Source: Armatimonadota bacterium (GTDB lineage: Bacteria; Armatimonadota; Zipacnadia; UBA1398; JAKPQA01). Taken from it: a stretch of 64,000 bases of DNA. This document shows, in pieces, positions 9,958 through 17,448 of the stretch. The notes beneath the pieces were generated by a model. That model had not been told where the DNA came from. It worked only from the letters and a program-made list of their open reading frames with translations, and made no database searches. Positions within the stretch are counted from its first letter, which is position 1. The number at the start of each line of letters is the position of its first letter. The stretch covers positions 1 through 64,000 of the forward strand of contig JAKPQA010000022.1 in NCBI GenBank assembly GCA_029547025.1, written 5' to 3'. Position numbers and translations under genes: made by a program.

Positions 9958-10141
9958 CACCAGGTCTTCCGGGACACTGTGGTCCCGATCGGCCCATGTG
10001 GCACGTGCAAGGCAAAAACAGCGAGAAGGACCCTTCAATACTGGGCCCGTAAAGCGAGAGCGTTGGTCACCGGGATTCCATCCCGACGGTGCTGGGGAGA
10101 ACCCCCAAGGGGCTCCTGGCACCCGCATGGAGACCTCGCGA
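9958..10141 (+). other. Probable long 5' leader of nrdD with hairpins
   Basis: About 184 bp between the operator boxes and the nrdD start, without a convincing ORF. Visible structures: a 6-bp stem CGGGAC/GTCCCG with 6-nt loop (9970-9987), and a short GGGG/CCCC hairpin (10094-10105) that competes with a CCCC/GGGG pairing (10102-10112). No known riboswitch class was recognised. Confidence 0.4.
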
Positions 10142-12226
10142 ATGGGAGTCGAGAGCGTGCGAGTCCTCGGCGTGGAGAAGCGCAACGGGCAGATCGTGCC
10201 CTTCGACCAGTCGAAAATCACTGCAGCCTTGCTGAAGGCGGGCCGCGCCACCGGAGAGTTTGACCTCGCAACGGCCCAGACGCTTTCCGACAAGGTTGCG
10301 GCCGTGCTCGAGTGGCAGCACTCGGGGGAGACGGTGCACGTCGAGCGGATCCAGGACCTGGTCGAGGACACGATCCTCGATGCCCGGTATATCCGCACAG
10401 CCAAGGCATACATCATCTACCGCGACCAGCACGCCAAGATGCGCGATCTGGCGGATGCCCTGGACCCAACCCACCTCATTGGCAGTTACCTGGATCTGCG
10501 CGACTGGCGGGTCAATGAGAACAGCAACATGAGCTACTCCTTGCAGGGGCTCAACAACCACATCGCGGCTTCGGTCACGGCGCGGTACTGGCTGCACAAG
10601 GTCTATCCCGCGGAGGTGCGCGAGGCCCACGAGAGCGGCGACCTGCACCTGCACGACCTGCAGCTTCTCTCCATCTACTGCTGCGGATGGGATCTGCGGG
10701 ATCTGCTTCTCCGTGGGTTCCGCGGCGCCGATGGGAAGATCGAGAGCGCCCCGCCGCGTCACCTCCGTACGGCTCTCGGGCAGATCGTGAACTTCTTCTA
10801 CACCCTGCAGGGCGAGGCGGCCGGTGCCCAGGCATTCGCCAACTTCGACACCTACCTGGCTCCCTTCGTCCGCGCCGATGGCCTCGAGTACTCCGAGGTC
10901 AAGCAGGCGATGCAGGAGTTCATTTTCAACATGAACGTGCCTACCCGGGTGGGGTTCCAGACGCCCTTCACGAACCTGACGATGGATCTGACCCCCACAG
11001 GCGAGATCGCCGACGAGGCGGTGGTGGTGGGCGGAGCGACGCTCGATGCGACCTACAGCGAGTACCAGGCCGAGATGGACATTATCAATCGGGCCTTCGC
11101 CGAGGTCATGCTTGAGGGCGATGCTCGGGGACGCGTGTTCACCTTTCCCATCCCGACCTACAACATCAGCCGGGACTTCGACTGGGACAACCCGGTGTTG
11201 GACACTGTGTGGGAGATGACAGCGAAGTACGGTATTCCGTACTTCGCCAACTTCATCAACAGCGACATGAGCCCCGATGACGCGCGAAGCATGTGCTGTC
11301 GGCTCCGGCTCGATAACCGGGAACTGCGTCGGCGAGGCGGCGGTCTCTTTGGTGCCAGTCCGCTGACGGGCAGCATCGGCGTTGTCACCCTGAACTTGCC
11401 GCGACTGGCGTATCTCTCGACATCGTATGAGGATTTCTGCGAACGCCTGGGCGCCCTGATGGATGTCGCCGATCGTAGTCTGCGTGTGAAACGCAAAGTC
11501 CTGGAGAGCTTCACGGAGCAGGGGCTCTATCCGTATGCCCGGCACTACCTTGACAGCGTCAAGCGGGCTTTCGGAGGGTATTGGTCCAATCATTTCAACA
11601 CCATCGGCCTGATGGGCATGAATGAGTGCCTTTTGAACTTGACCGGCGACCACATTGCGTCGCCTTCGGGCCGCGAACTGGCGCTCCGCATCATGGACTT
11701 CATGCTCGAGCGCTTGGTCAGCTATCAGGAGGAGTCGGGGCAGCTCTACAATCTGGAGGCCTCACCGGCTGAAGGGGCTTCATACCGCTTGGCTCGTGCC
11801 GACAAGAAGCGGTACCCCGACATCATCGTGGCCAATGATGCCGCCGTGCGGCAGGGCGCCGAGCCGTACTACACCAACTCGACTCACTTGCCCGTCGGAC
11901 ACACCACGGACATCTTCGAGGCCCTCGATCTGCAGGACGCCCTCCAGGCGAAGTACACGGGCGGCACGGTCCTCCACGGCTTCCTCGGGGAACCGATTCC
12001 AGACATCGAGACATGCAAGAAACTGGTGCGGAGGATCGCCGAGAACTACCGGCTGCCCTACTTCACTATCACGCCGACTTTCAGCGTGTGCCCGGTCCAT
12101 GGCTACCTGCCCGGCGAGCACGAGTACTGTCCTCGCTGCGATGAGGAACGTGGATTCGGGGCCCAGAGTGGTGAGACGCGGCTTGAGCAGCCGCGCGTCG
12201 GACGGTCATTGGCTGTCGCGGGCTAG
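10142..12226 (+). CDS. nrdD: Anaerobic (class III) ribonucleotide reductase, large part without the glycyl-radical domain
   Basis: Protein of 694 aa. It begins with an ATP-cone (VLGVEKRNGQIVPFDQSKI, about 7-95), the dATP/ATP activity-control domain. The catalytic barrel has the conserved Cys pair near 180-181 (YCCGWDL) and the thiyl-radical Cys region SMCCRLRLD (385-386). The C-terminal zinc-binding segment is CPVHGYLPGEHEYCPRC (650-666). The protein ends 28 residues later at a TAG without the RVVGY glycyl-radical loop that completes a normal NrdD; that loop is in the next ORF. Start ATG 10142 is preceded by GGAG at 9-nt spacing; ATG 10127 is an alternative. The enzyme reduces ribonucleoside triphosphates using formate under anoxia. 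Likely NrdR-controlled. Confidence 0.93.
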   Translation: MGVESVRVLGVEKRNGQIVPFDQSKITAALLKAGRATGEFDLATAQTLSDKVAAVLEWQHSGETVHVERIQDLVEDTILDARYIRTAKAYIIYRDQHAKMRDLADALDPTHLIGSYLDLRDWRVNENSNMSYSLQGLNNHIAASVTARYWLHKVYPAEVREAHESGDLHLHDLQLLSIYCCGWDLRDLLLRGFRGADGKIESAPPRHLRTALGQIVNFFYTLQGEAAGAQAFANFDTYLAPFVRADGLEYSEVKQAMQEFIFNMNVPTRVGFQTPFTNLTMDLTPTGEIADEAVVVGGATLDATYSEYQAEMDIINRAFAEVMLEGDARGRVFTFPIPTYNISRDFDWDNPVLDTVWEMTAKYGIPYFANFINSDMSPDDARSMCCRLRLDNRELRRRGGGLFGASPLTGSIGVVTLNLPRLAYLSTSYEDFCERLGALMDVADRSLRVKRKVLESFTEQGLYPYARHYLDSVKRAFGGYWSNHFNTIGLMGMNECLLNLTGDHIASPSGRELALRIMDFMLERLVSYQEESGQLYNLEASPAEGASYRLARADKKRYPDIIVANDAAVRQGAEPYYTNSTHLPVGHTTDIFEALDLQDALQAKYTGGTVLHGFLGEPIPDIETCKKLVRRIAENYRLPYFTITPTFSVCPVHGYLPGEHEYCPRCDEERGFGAQSGETRLEQPRVGRSLAVAG

Positions 12227-12296
12227 GACGAGGCCCGCGACGACCCGATGCGCGCAGTATGAACTCTATTCAGGCACGTGGAGGAACTTGACACCG

Positions 12297-12452
12297 ATGA
12301 ACGAGGAACACGAGGTCAGCACCCCGGCCAAGCGTCAGCGTTGCGAGGTCTATTCGCGGGTCGTAGGCTACCTGCGACCCGTGCATCACTGGAACAGGGG
12401 CAAGCGGCAGGAGTTTGCCGATCGCCGCGAGTACGTCGTATCGGCCGAGTAG
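12297..12452 (+). CDS. Separate glycyl-radical domain of class III RNR (51 aa)
   Basis: This short ORF encodes exactly the missing C-terminal domain of NrdD: CEVYSRVVGYLRPVHHWNRG and then KRQEFADRREY. Gly24 in RVVGY is the expected radical glycine that NrdG activates. It lies 70 nt after the nrdD stop, in a different frame, with its own ATG and an upstream GGAGG (12280-12284, 12-nt spacing). Its codons show strong G/C bias at third positions from the ATG onward, whereas the preceding 54 nt in frame do not. Inference: the radical domain is made as a separate polypeptide that docks on the 694-aa subunit. The alternative is a frameshift (biological or from sequencing) in a once-fused gene. Confidence 0.8.
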   Translation: MNEEHEVSTPAKRQRCEVYSRVVGYLRPVHHWNRGKRQEFADRREYVVSAE

Positions 12453-12490
12453 GTCTGGCCGTGCCGGAGATATGCAACCGGGGGGGCGTG

Positions 12491-13216
12491 GTGGCTCGCC
12501 CGCCGCGTCCCCCCGCTATCGCTGGTGTCGAGGCGACATCGCTCATCGACTTCCCTGGGCATTTGTCGGCCGTGCTGTTCGTGCAGGGCTGCGATTTCCG
12601 GTGTCCGTTTTGCCACAACCCCGAGTTGATCGCCACGGGCGCCGTGGTGGGTCCCGGCGGCTGCTTCGGGATGCCCCTCGATGAGCTGGCCGATCTGCTC
12701 GCGCGGCGCGTCCGCGTCCTGGACGGCATCGTCATCACCGGCGGGGAGCCACTGCTCCACCCCGGACTCGCCGACTTCGCGGCATGGATCCGTTCCTACG
12801 GCTACGCCGTCAAGCTCGATACCAACGGCTCGCTCCCGGACCGGCTCGAGGCGGTGCTGGCGGCGGGTGTCATCGACTACGTGGCCATGGACGTCAAGTC
12901 CTCACCCGAGCGCTATGCCGAGGCGGCCGGCTGCCATGTTGATGTGGACCGTGTCGCCCGGAGCATTGCCCTCATCCGCGCCAGCGGCCTGCCCCACGAG
13001 TTCCGCTCAACCGTGCTGCCCCGGCTCCACGACGAACCCACCGTCCGCGCAATGGCGCGCATGATAGCCGGAGCGCCCCGCTATTACCTGCAGCGCTTCC
13101 GGCCCGCGCGGACTCTGGACCCCGCGTTCCGATCGGAGCGCCCGTTCACCGACGATGAGATGCAGGCACTGGCCGCGGCCGCACGCGAGTTCGTTGAGGG
13201 CTGCACAGTTCGGTAG
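12491..13216 (+). CDS. nrdG: Anaerobic ribonucleotide reductase-activating radical SAM protein
   Basis: Protein of 241 aa with the radical-SAM cluster motif CDFRCPFC (CxxxCxxC), preceded by the family's opening TSLIDFPGHLSAVLFVQG and followed by HNPELI and ITGGEPLLHP (the GGEP SAM-binding motif). This is the NrdG/pyruvate-formate-lyase-activase type that installs the glycyl radical on NrdD. The start is uncertain: GTG 12491 (G-rich stretch 12480-12486 as ribosome-binding site), GTG 12488 and GTG 12461 (8 nt after the 51-aa ORF) are all in frame. It is the third gene of the RNR operon. Confidence 0.88.
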   Translation: MARPPRPPAIAGVEATSLIDFPGHLSAVLFVQGCDFRCPFCHNPELIATGAVVGPGGCFGMPLDELADLLARRVRVLDGIVITGGEPLLHPGLADFAAWIRSYGYAVKLDTNGSLPDRLEAVLAAGVIDYVAMDVKSSPERYAEAAGCHVDVDRVARSIALIRASGLPHEFRSTVLPRLHDEPTVRAMARMIAGAPRYYLQRFRPARTLDPAFRSERPFTDDEMQALAAAAREFVEGCTVR

Positions 13217-13251
13217 GAGCCACGAACACTCGGCCGCAATCCCCCTCCGCA

Positions 13252-13269
13252 CGGCCCCGCTGCGGGCCG
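13252..13269 (+). terminator. Weak GC hairpin after nrdG
   Basis: CGGCCC and GGGCCG form a 6-bp stem with a 6-nt loop about 35 nt after the nrdG stop. There is no T-tract, so an intrinsic terminator is only possible. Confidence 0.25.
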
Positions 13270-13485
13270 GCGTGGGCACTGGGACCAACTCCTGGGCCGT
13301 ACTACACGGGGAACCATGCCGCGCCGGGCCGTCCATGTGGGTCTGCCCGAGTCTGACGGAAGGCCCGAGACGGGCGACCACGGGCGTGCCGGAGACTCGG
13401 GTACGCTGAGGCCCGCGCAGGTCGGCTTCGTGGCGCGCCCGAACACGCCTGCCGTCCATCCAAAGAGCCCCGAGGAGTGTCGCCC

Positions 13486-16251
13486 ATGCTCCTGAGCGTT
13501 TTGTCGCTCTGCGCCGGCCTCGGCGCAGCGCCGGCCGACATCGTGCTCGAGAACCCCCATGTTCGGATCGCGATTGCGCCCGATGGCGGCTGCGCGCGGT
13601 TCGAGGACCGGAGGACCGGTCGCAACCATCTGGCGGACGGGCCGCCTGCCCCCTTGGCGCGCCTGAAGGTGGCTGGCGCTGACAGGGTCTGTGATCGTGC
13701 CTCCCACGCGGCGGGGAGGCTCACGCTAGGCTTCGGGGAAGACGGTCCGACCGTGGTCCTCCGCGTTCGCCCCGAGGCGCGCTATCTGAGGTTCGAGGTC
13801 GTCTCGGTCTCGGACCCCGACGTGGACGAGCTGGCATTCCTCGACATCCGGCTGGCCGACGACGGGTCGGCGGATGGCTTCCAGGCCTGCGTCCTGGCGC
13901 TCAACCTCCAGACTGATGTCCCCCAGCTTCCCGAGCCCAGCGCGGTGCTTCAGGCGCGGTGTGTGCGACGCTTCGGGCTGGTCGGGGCTCGAGCCGCCCT
14001 CATCGCCACGCCGGAGGCCGAGCTTCGCCAGGCCATGAAAGATGCCGTGCTGGGCTCCAGGGATCTGCCGCACTCGCCCTTGGGCGGGCCGTGGGCGCTC
14101 GAAGGCCCGCTCAACCGCAGCTCGTACCTGTTCAACTTCGGCGGCCTCTCGGAGCAGACGGTAGACGAGTGGATTGCCCGGGCGAATGCACTCGGGTTCA
14201 ACCAGATCCAGTTCCACGGCGGCAGCTCGTTCCGATTCGGTGACTGCGCGCTCGACCCGGCCACCTATCCCGATGGACTGGCCAGCATGCGGCGGGTGAC
14301 CGACCGCCTCCATGCTGCCGGGCTCTGCGCCGGGATGCAGCCTTATGCGTTCTTCATCGACAAGCGCTCTTCGTGGGTCACCCCAAAGCCCGACCCGAGG
14401 CTGGCCAAGAGCGAGACCTACACGCTGGCCGAGGACCTCACGGCCGACGCCGTGACCGTGCCGGTCCTCGAGACCACCGCTTCGGTGTCGACCGTCACCG
14501 GCTTCTTCGTGCACAACAGCGTCATCGTGCAGATCGATGATGAGCTGATCATCTACACGGGTGCCACGAAGCAGGCGCCCTATGCCTTCACCGGCTGCCA
14601 GCGGGGCGCGCTAGGTACGACGGCCGCACCACACCGGCGCGGCGCCACGGTTGGCCACCTCAAGGAGTGCTTCGGCTTGCTCGTGCCGGATCCCGAGACC
14701 ACGCTGTTCGAAGAGGTGGCCGCCAAGACCGCAGAGCTGTTCAACGAGGGCGGCTTTGACTGCATCTACCTCGATGCACTCGACGGCGAAGGCATCCTCG
14801 GGGGCAACGACAACGCGTGGCACTACGGGTCCAAGTATGTGTTCGAGATCTGGAAGCGGCTCAAGCGCCCGGCGGTCATGGAGATGAGCACCTTCCACCA
14901 TCACTTGTGGTTCGTGCGGTCGCGCATGGGCGCCTGGGATCACCCGACGCGCTCCCACAAGCGCTTCATCGACATGCACGTCGAGGGAAACCGGACCAAC
15001 CAGCGCATGTTTCTCCCCAGCAACCTGGGTTGGTGGGCCTTCATGGCGTGGCAAGGCTCACAGACCGAGCCGACCTACTCCGACGACATCGAGTACCTCT
15101 GCTGCAAAGCCCTCGGTACCGATAGCGGACTCTCGATGACCACCTTCGACCCCGCCCAGCCGGCCCAGGCACGTCTCGCTGCGATCGTCCGGCGCTATGA
15201 GACGCTGCGGCATGCTGGAACGGTTCCCGAGGCCATCCGGGCCCGACTCCGGCAGCCGGGGCAGGACTACAGCCTGGTGGACGGACCCGGCGGCGCCCCG
15301 GCTTTCGTCCCCATGCGCTACGCCAGGCACCGTGTACTCGGAGACGAGGTCTGGGCCACGCAGTGGACGGTCCGGAACGAGTTCGCCGAACAGCCCGCCG
15401 GTCTGCGGATCGAGGCGCTGTCGGGCGCTGCACCCTACGAGGAGCCGGATGCCGTGGCACTGGCGGGTTTCGACGTGCCCGACGAGTTCCCGGAACGGGC
15501 GGCCGCAGCTGGGGTCAGCCTCGACCTATTGGCGACCCGGGGCCCCAACGGTGAGGCTGCGGGCCTGATCCACGCCAGCAGCTCGCTCGGTGATCCGCGC
15601 GGGTCGTGGGCCAGGCTTGGGAAGCGCTTCGACCCCCCGCTGAAGCTCGGCGACCGGCAAGCGCTCGGTGTCTGGGTGCGCGGCGACGGCAAGGGTGAGG
15701 TGCTCAACTTCCAGCTCATGAGCCCAGAGCACCTGACCAGCGGCATCGGCGAGCACTACGTGATCGTGGACTTCGAGGGCTGGCGGTACTTCGAGCTCAT
15801 CGAGCCGGACTCCGACCTCTATGCCGATCTCGCTTGGCCCTATGGCGGGTCCTACTCCGTCTACCGCGAGTCGGTGACCTTCGACGCCATCGACCGGTTC
15901 AGCCTGTGGATCAACCACCTGCCCCCAGGAGAGCCGGTCGAGTGTGCCGTCGCCCCCGTTCGGGCACTGCCGCTGCGGACGGTGAGCCTGCAGAGCCCTG
16001 CCGTCACCATCGGCGGCCATACCATCGGGTTCCCGGTGACGATAGAGACGGGCTCCTATCTCGAGTCTCTGCCCGGTGGTCCGGCCCGGGTGTACGACCC
16101 GCAGGGCAGGCTCGTCGCCGAGGTGGCTCCCGAGGGTGCACTGCCTGCGCTCGGCGCCGGGGATAATGCTGTGGGCTTCTCCTGCGGACGAGGCAAGGTC
16201 GCGCCGCGGGCGAGGGTGACCGTCATCAGCCGCGGGGAGCCGCTACGTTAG
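13486..16251 (+). CDS. Secreted TIM-barrel glycosidase-like protein with inserted beta module
   Basis: Protein of 921 aa with a signal peptide (MLLSVLSLCAGLGAAPA). Residues about 20-190 form a beta-sandwich. The segment FNFGGLSEQTVDEWIARANALGFNQIQFHGG starts a barrel-like domain reminiscent of alpha-galactosidase-type hydrolases, which resumes after an insertion (GGFDCIYLDALDG, possible catalytic Asp). The insertion at about residues 311-392 (14416-14661) is a beta-rich module with FTGCQRGALGTTAAPHRRGA, a pattern I associate with phage tail and baseplate proteins. C-terminal beta-sandwich domains follow. ATG 13486 is 9 nt after GAGGAG; a GTG at 13477 abuts that site. It is followed 27 bp later by the WbsX-like gene. 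Substrate unknown. Confidence 0.65.
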   Translation: MLLSVLSLCAGLGAAPADIVLENPHVRIAIAPDGGCARFEDRRTGRNHLADGPPAPLARLKVAGADRVCDRASHAAGRLTLGFGEDGPTVVLRVRPEARYLRFEVVSVSDPDVDELAFLDIRLADDGSADGFQACVLALNLQTDVPQLPEPSAVLQARCVRRFGLVGARAALIATPEAELRQAMKDAVLGSRDLPHSPLGGPWALEGPLNRSSYLFNFGGLSEQTVDEWIARANALGFNQIQFHGGSSFRFGDCALDPATYPDGLASMRRVTDRLHAAGLCAGMQPYAFFIDKRSSWVTPKPDPRLAKSETYTLAEDLTADAVTVPVLETTASVSTVTGFFVHNSVIVQIDDELIIYTGATKQAPYAFTGCQRGALGTTAAPHRRGATVGHLKECFGLLVPDPETTLFEEVAAKTAELFNEGGFDCIYLDALDGEGILGGNDNAWHYGSKYVFEIWKRLKRPAVMEMSTFHHHLWFVRSRMGAWDHPTRSHKRFIDMHVEGNRTNQRMFLPSNLGWWAFMAWQGSQTEPTYSDDIEYLCCKALGTDSGLSMTTFDPAQPAQARLAAIVRRYETLRHAGTVPEAIRARLRQPGQDYSLVDGPGGAPAFVPMRYARHRVLGDEVWATQWTVRNEFAEQPAGLRIEALSGAAPYEEPDAVALAGFDVPDEFPERAAAAGVSLDLLATRGPNGEAAGLIHASSSLGDPRGSWARLGKRFDPPLKLGDRQALGVWVRGDGKGEVLNFQLMSPEHLTSGIGEHYVIVDFEGWRYFELIEPDSDLYADLAWPYGGSYSVYRESVTFDAIDRFSLWINHLPPGEPVECAVAPVRALPLRTVSLQSPAVTIGGHTIGFPVTIETGSYLESLPGGPARVYDPQGRLVAEVAPEGALPALGAGDNAVGFSCGRGKVAPRARVTVISRGEPLR

Positions 16252-16278
16252 CATCGGGCATCCAGAAGGGAACCACGC

Positions 16279-17406
16279 ATGCCAGGGCCATACCAAGTCG
16301 GTGCCTACTACTTCCCCAACTATCATGTCGATCCGCGCAATGAGGCCGTTCACGGGCCCGGATGGACCGAGTGGGAGTTGGTGCGGCACGCCACCGCTCG
16401 CTTCCCTGGCCACCGCCAGCCGCGCGTACCCTCCTGGGGCTACGTGGACGAGGCCGACCCGAAGGTCATGGAGGCAAAGATCGACGTCGCCGCCGACCAC
16501 GGGATCGACTACTGGATCTTCGACTGGTACTGGTACGACGACGGACCGTACCTGAGCCGTTGTCTCGAGGAGGGCTATCTCCGCGCGAGCAACAGCCAGC
16601 GGGTGCGCTTCTGCTGCATGTGGGCCAACCACGACTGGATCGACATCCACCCGGCCAAGTACGTCGACCCGCGGCGCCTGCTCTACCCGGGCCGAGTGAC
16701 GCCACAGACATTCGGCACCATGGTTGAGCACATCCTGAACACCTACTTCGCGCACCCGGCCTATTTCACGGTCGAGGGACGCCCCTACTTCTCGATCTAT
16801 GAACTCGAGAAGCTCGTCGAGAGCTTCGGAGGTGTCGCCCAGACGCGCGAGGCACTCGATCACTTCCGGGCGCGCACTCGCGCAGTGGGCTTCCCGGACC
16901 TTCACCTGAACGCCGTCGTTTGGGGGCAGCCGGTGCTGCCTGGTGAGAAGACGCCTGCCGATCCCAGGCGGCTGCTGGCCGACCTGGGCTTTGACAGCTT
17001 CACGTCGTATGTCTGGGTGCACCACGTCCCGCTGCACGAGTTCCCCGAGACCGACTACAACCACGTGCGAGACTGCTACTTCGAGTACTGGGATCGGGCC
17101 GTTGGCGAGATCCCCCTGCCCTATTTCCCGAATGCAACCATGGGCTGGGACTCGAGCCCGCGGACGGTGCAGTCCGAGGTCTTCCGGCCGGTGGGCTATC
17201 CTTTCACGCCACTCATCGGTGGGAACACGCCCGAGCGCTTCCGAGAGGCGCTGCGCATGGTGCGCGATCGGCTCGATGCGCGTCCAGCCCCACGGGTCCT
17301 GAACATCAACGCATGGAACGAGTGGACCGAGGGAAGCTACCTGGAGCCCGACACGATCACGGGCCTCGCCTACCTGCGGGCGGTCCGGGACGTGTTCGCG
17401 GGCTGA
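16279..17406 (+). CDS. WbsX/GH99-like protein
   Basis: Protein of 375 aa. It starts with VGAYYFPNYHVDP, then GPGWTEWELV and a stretch rich in aromatic residues (DYWIFDWYWYDDG). It ends with NAWNEWTEGSYLEPD. These are the conserved blocks of the WbsX family (often annotated as glycosyltransferase) that shares the GH99 fold. No signal peptide is evident, so a cytoplasmic location is likely unless exported otherwise. It sits 27 bp downstream of the secreted glycosidase-like gene and is probably co-transcribed. The family includes both polysaccharide-synthesis and degradation-cluster members, so the direction of the reaction is unknown. Confidence 0.75.
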   Translation: MPGPYQVGAYYFPNYHVDPRNEAVHGPGWTEWELVRHATARFPGHRQPRVPSWGYVDEADPKVMEAKIDVAADHGIDYWIFDWYWYDDGPYLSRCLEEGYLRASNSQRVRFCCMWANHDWIDIHPAKYVDPRRLLYPGRVTPQTFGTMVEHILNTYFAHPAYFTVEGRPYFSIYELEKLVESFGGVAQTREALDHFRARTRAVGFPDLHLNAVVWGQPVLPGEKTPADPRRLLADLGFDSFTSYVWVHHVPLHEFPETDYNHVRDCYFEYWDRAVGEIPLPYFPNATMGWDSSPRTVQSEVFRPVGYPFTPLIGGNTPERFREALRMVRDRLDARPAPRVLNINAWNEWTEGSYLEPDTITGLAYLRAVRDVFAG

Positions 17407-17448
17407 GGCGCTCAGGATCCGGTTGGGGCGTACCGGAGGCGCCCGAGC

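Noticed and set aside
9940-9990. GCCACTG with neighbouring hairpins, resembling part of a cobalamin riboswitch
   Set aside because: The remaining conserved blocks, including the B12 box, are absent, and the site is better explained by an NrdR-type inverted repeat.
10067-11653. A 528-codon open frame opposite nrdD
   Set aside because: Its translation has no family features, while the other strand encodes a clear NrdD.
12224-12262. Readthrough or recoding of the nrdD stop to reach the glycyl domain
   Set aside because: The stop is TAG, and reading on in frame meets TGA after eleven codons; the glycyl domain is in a different frame.
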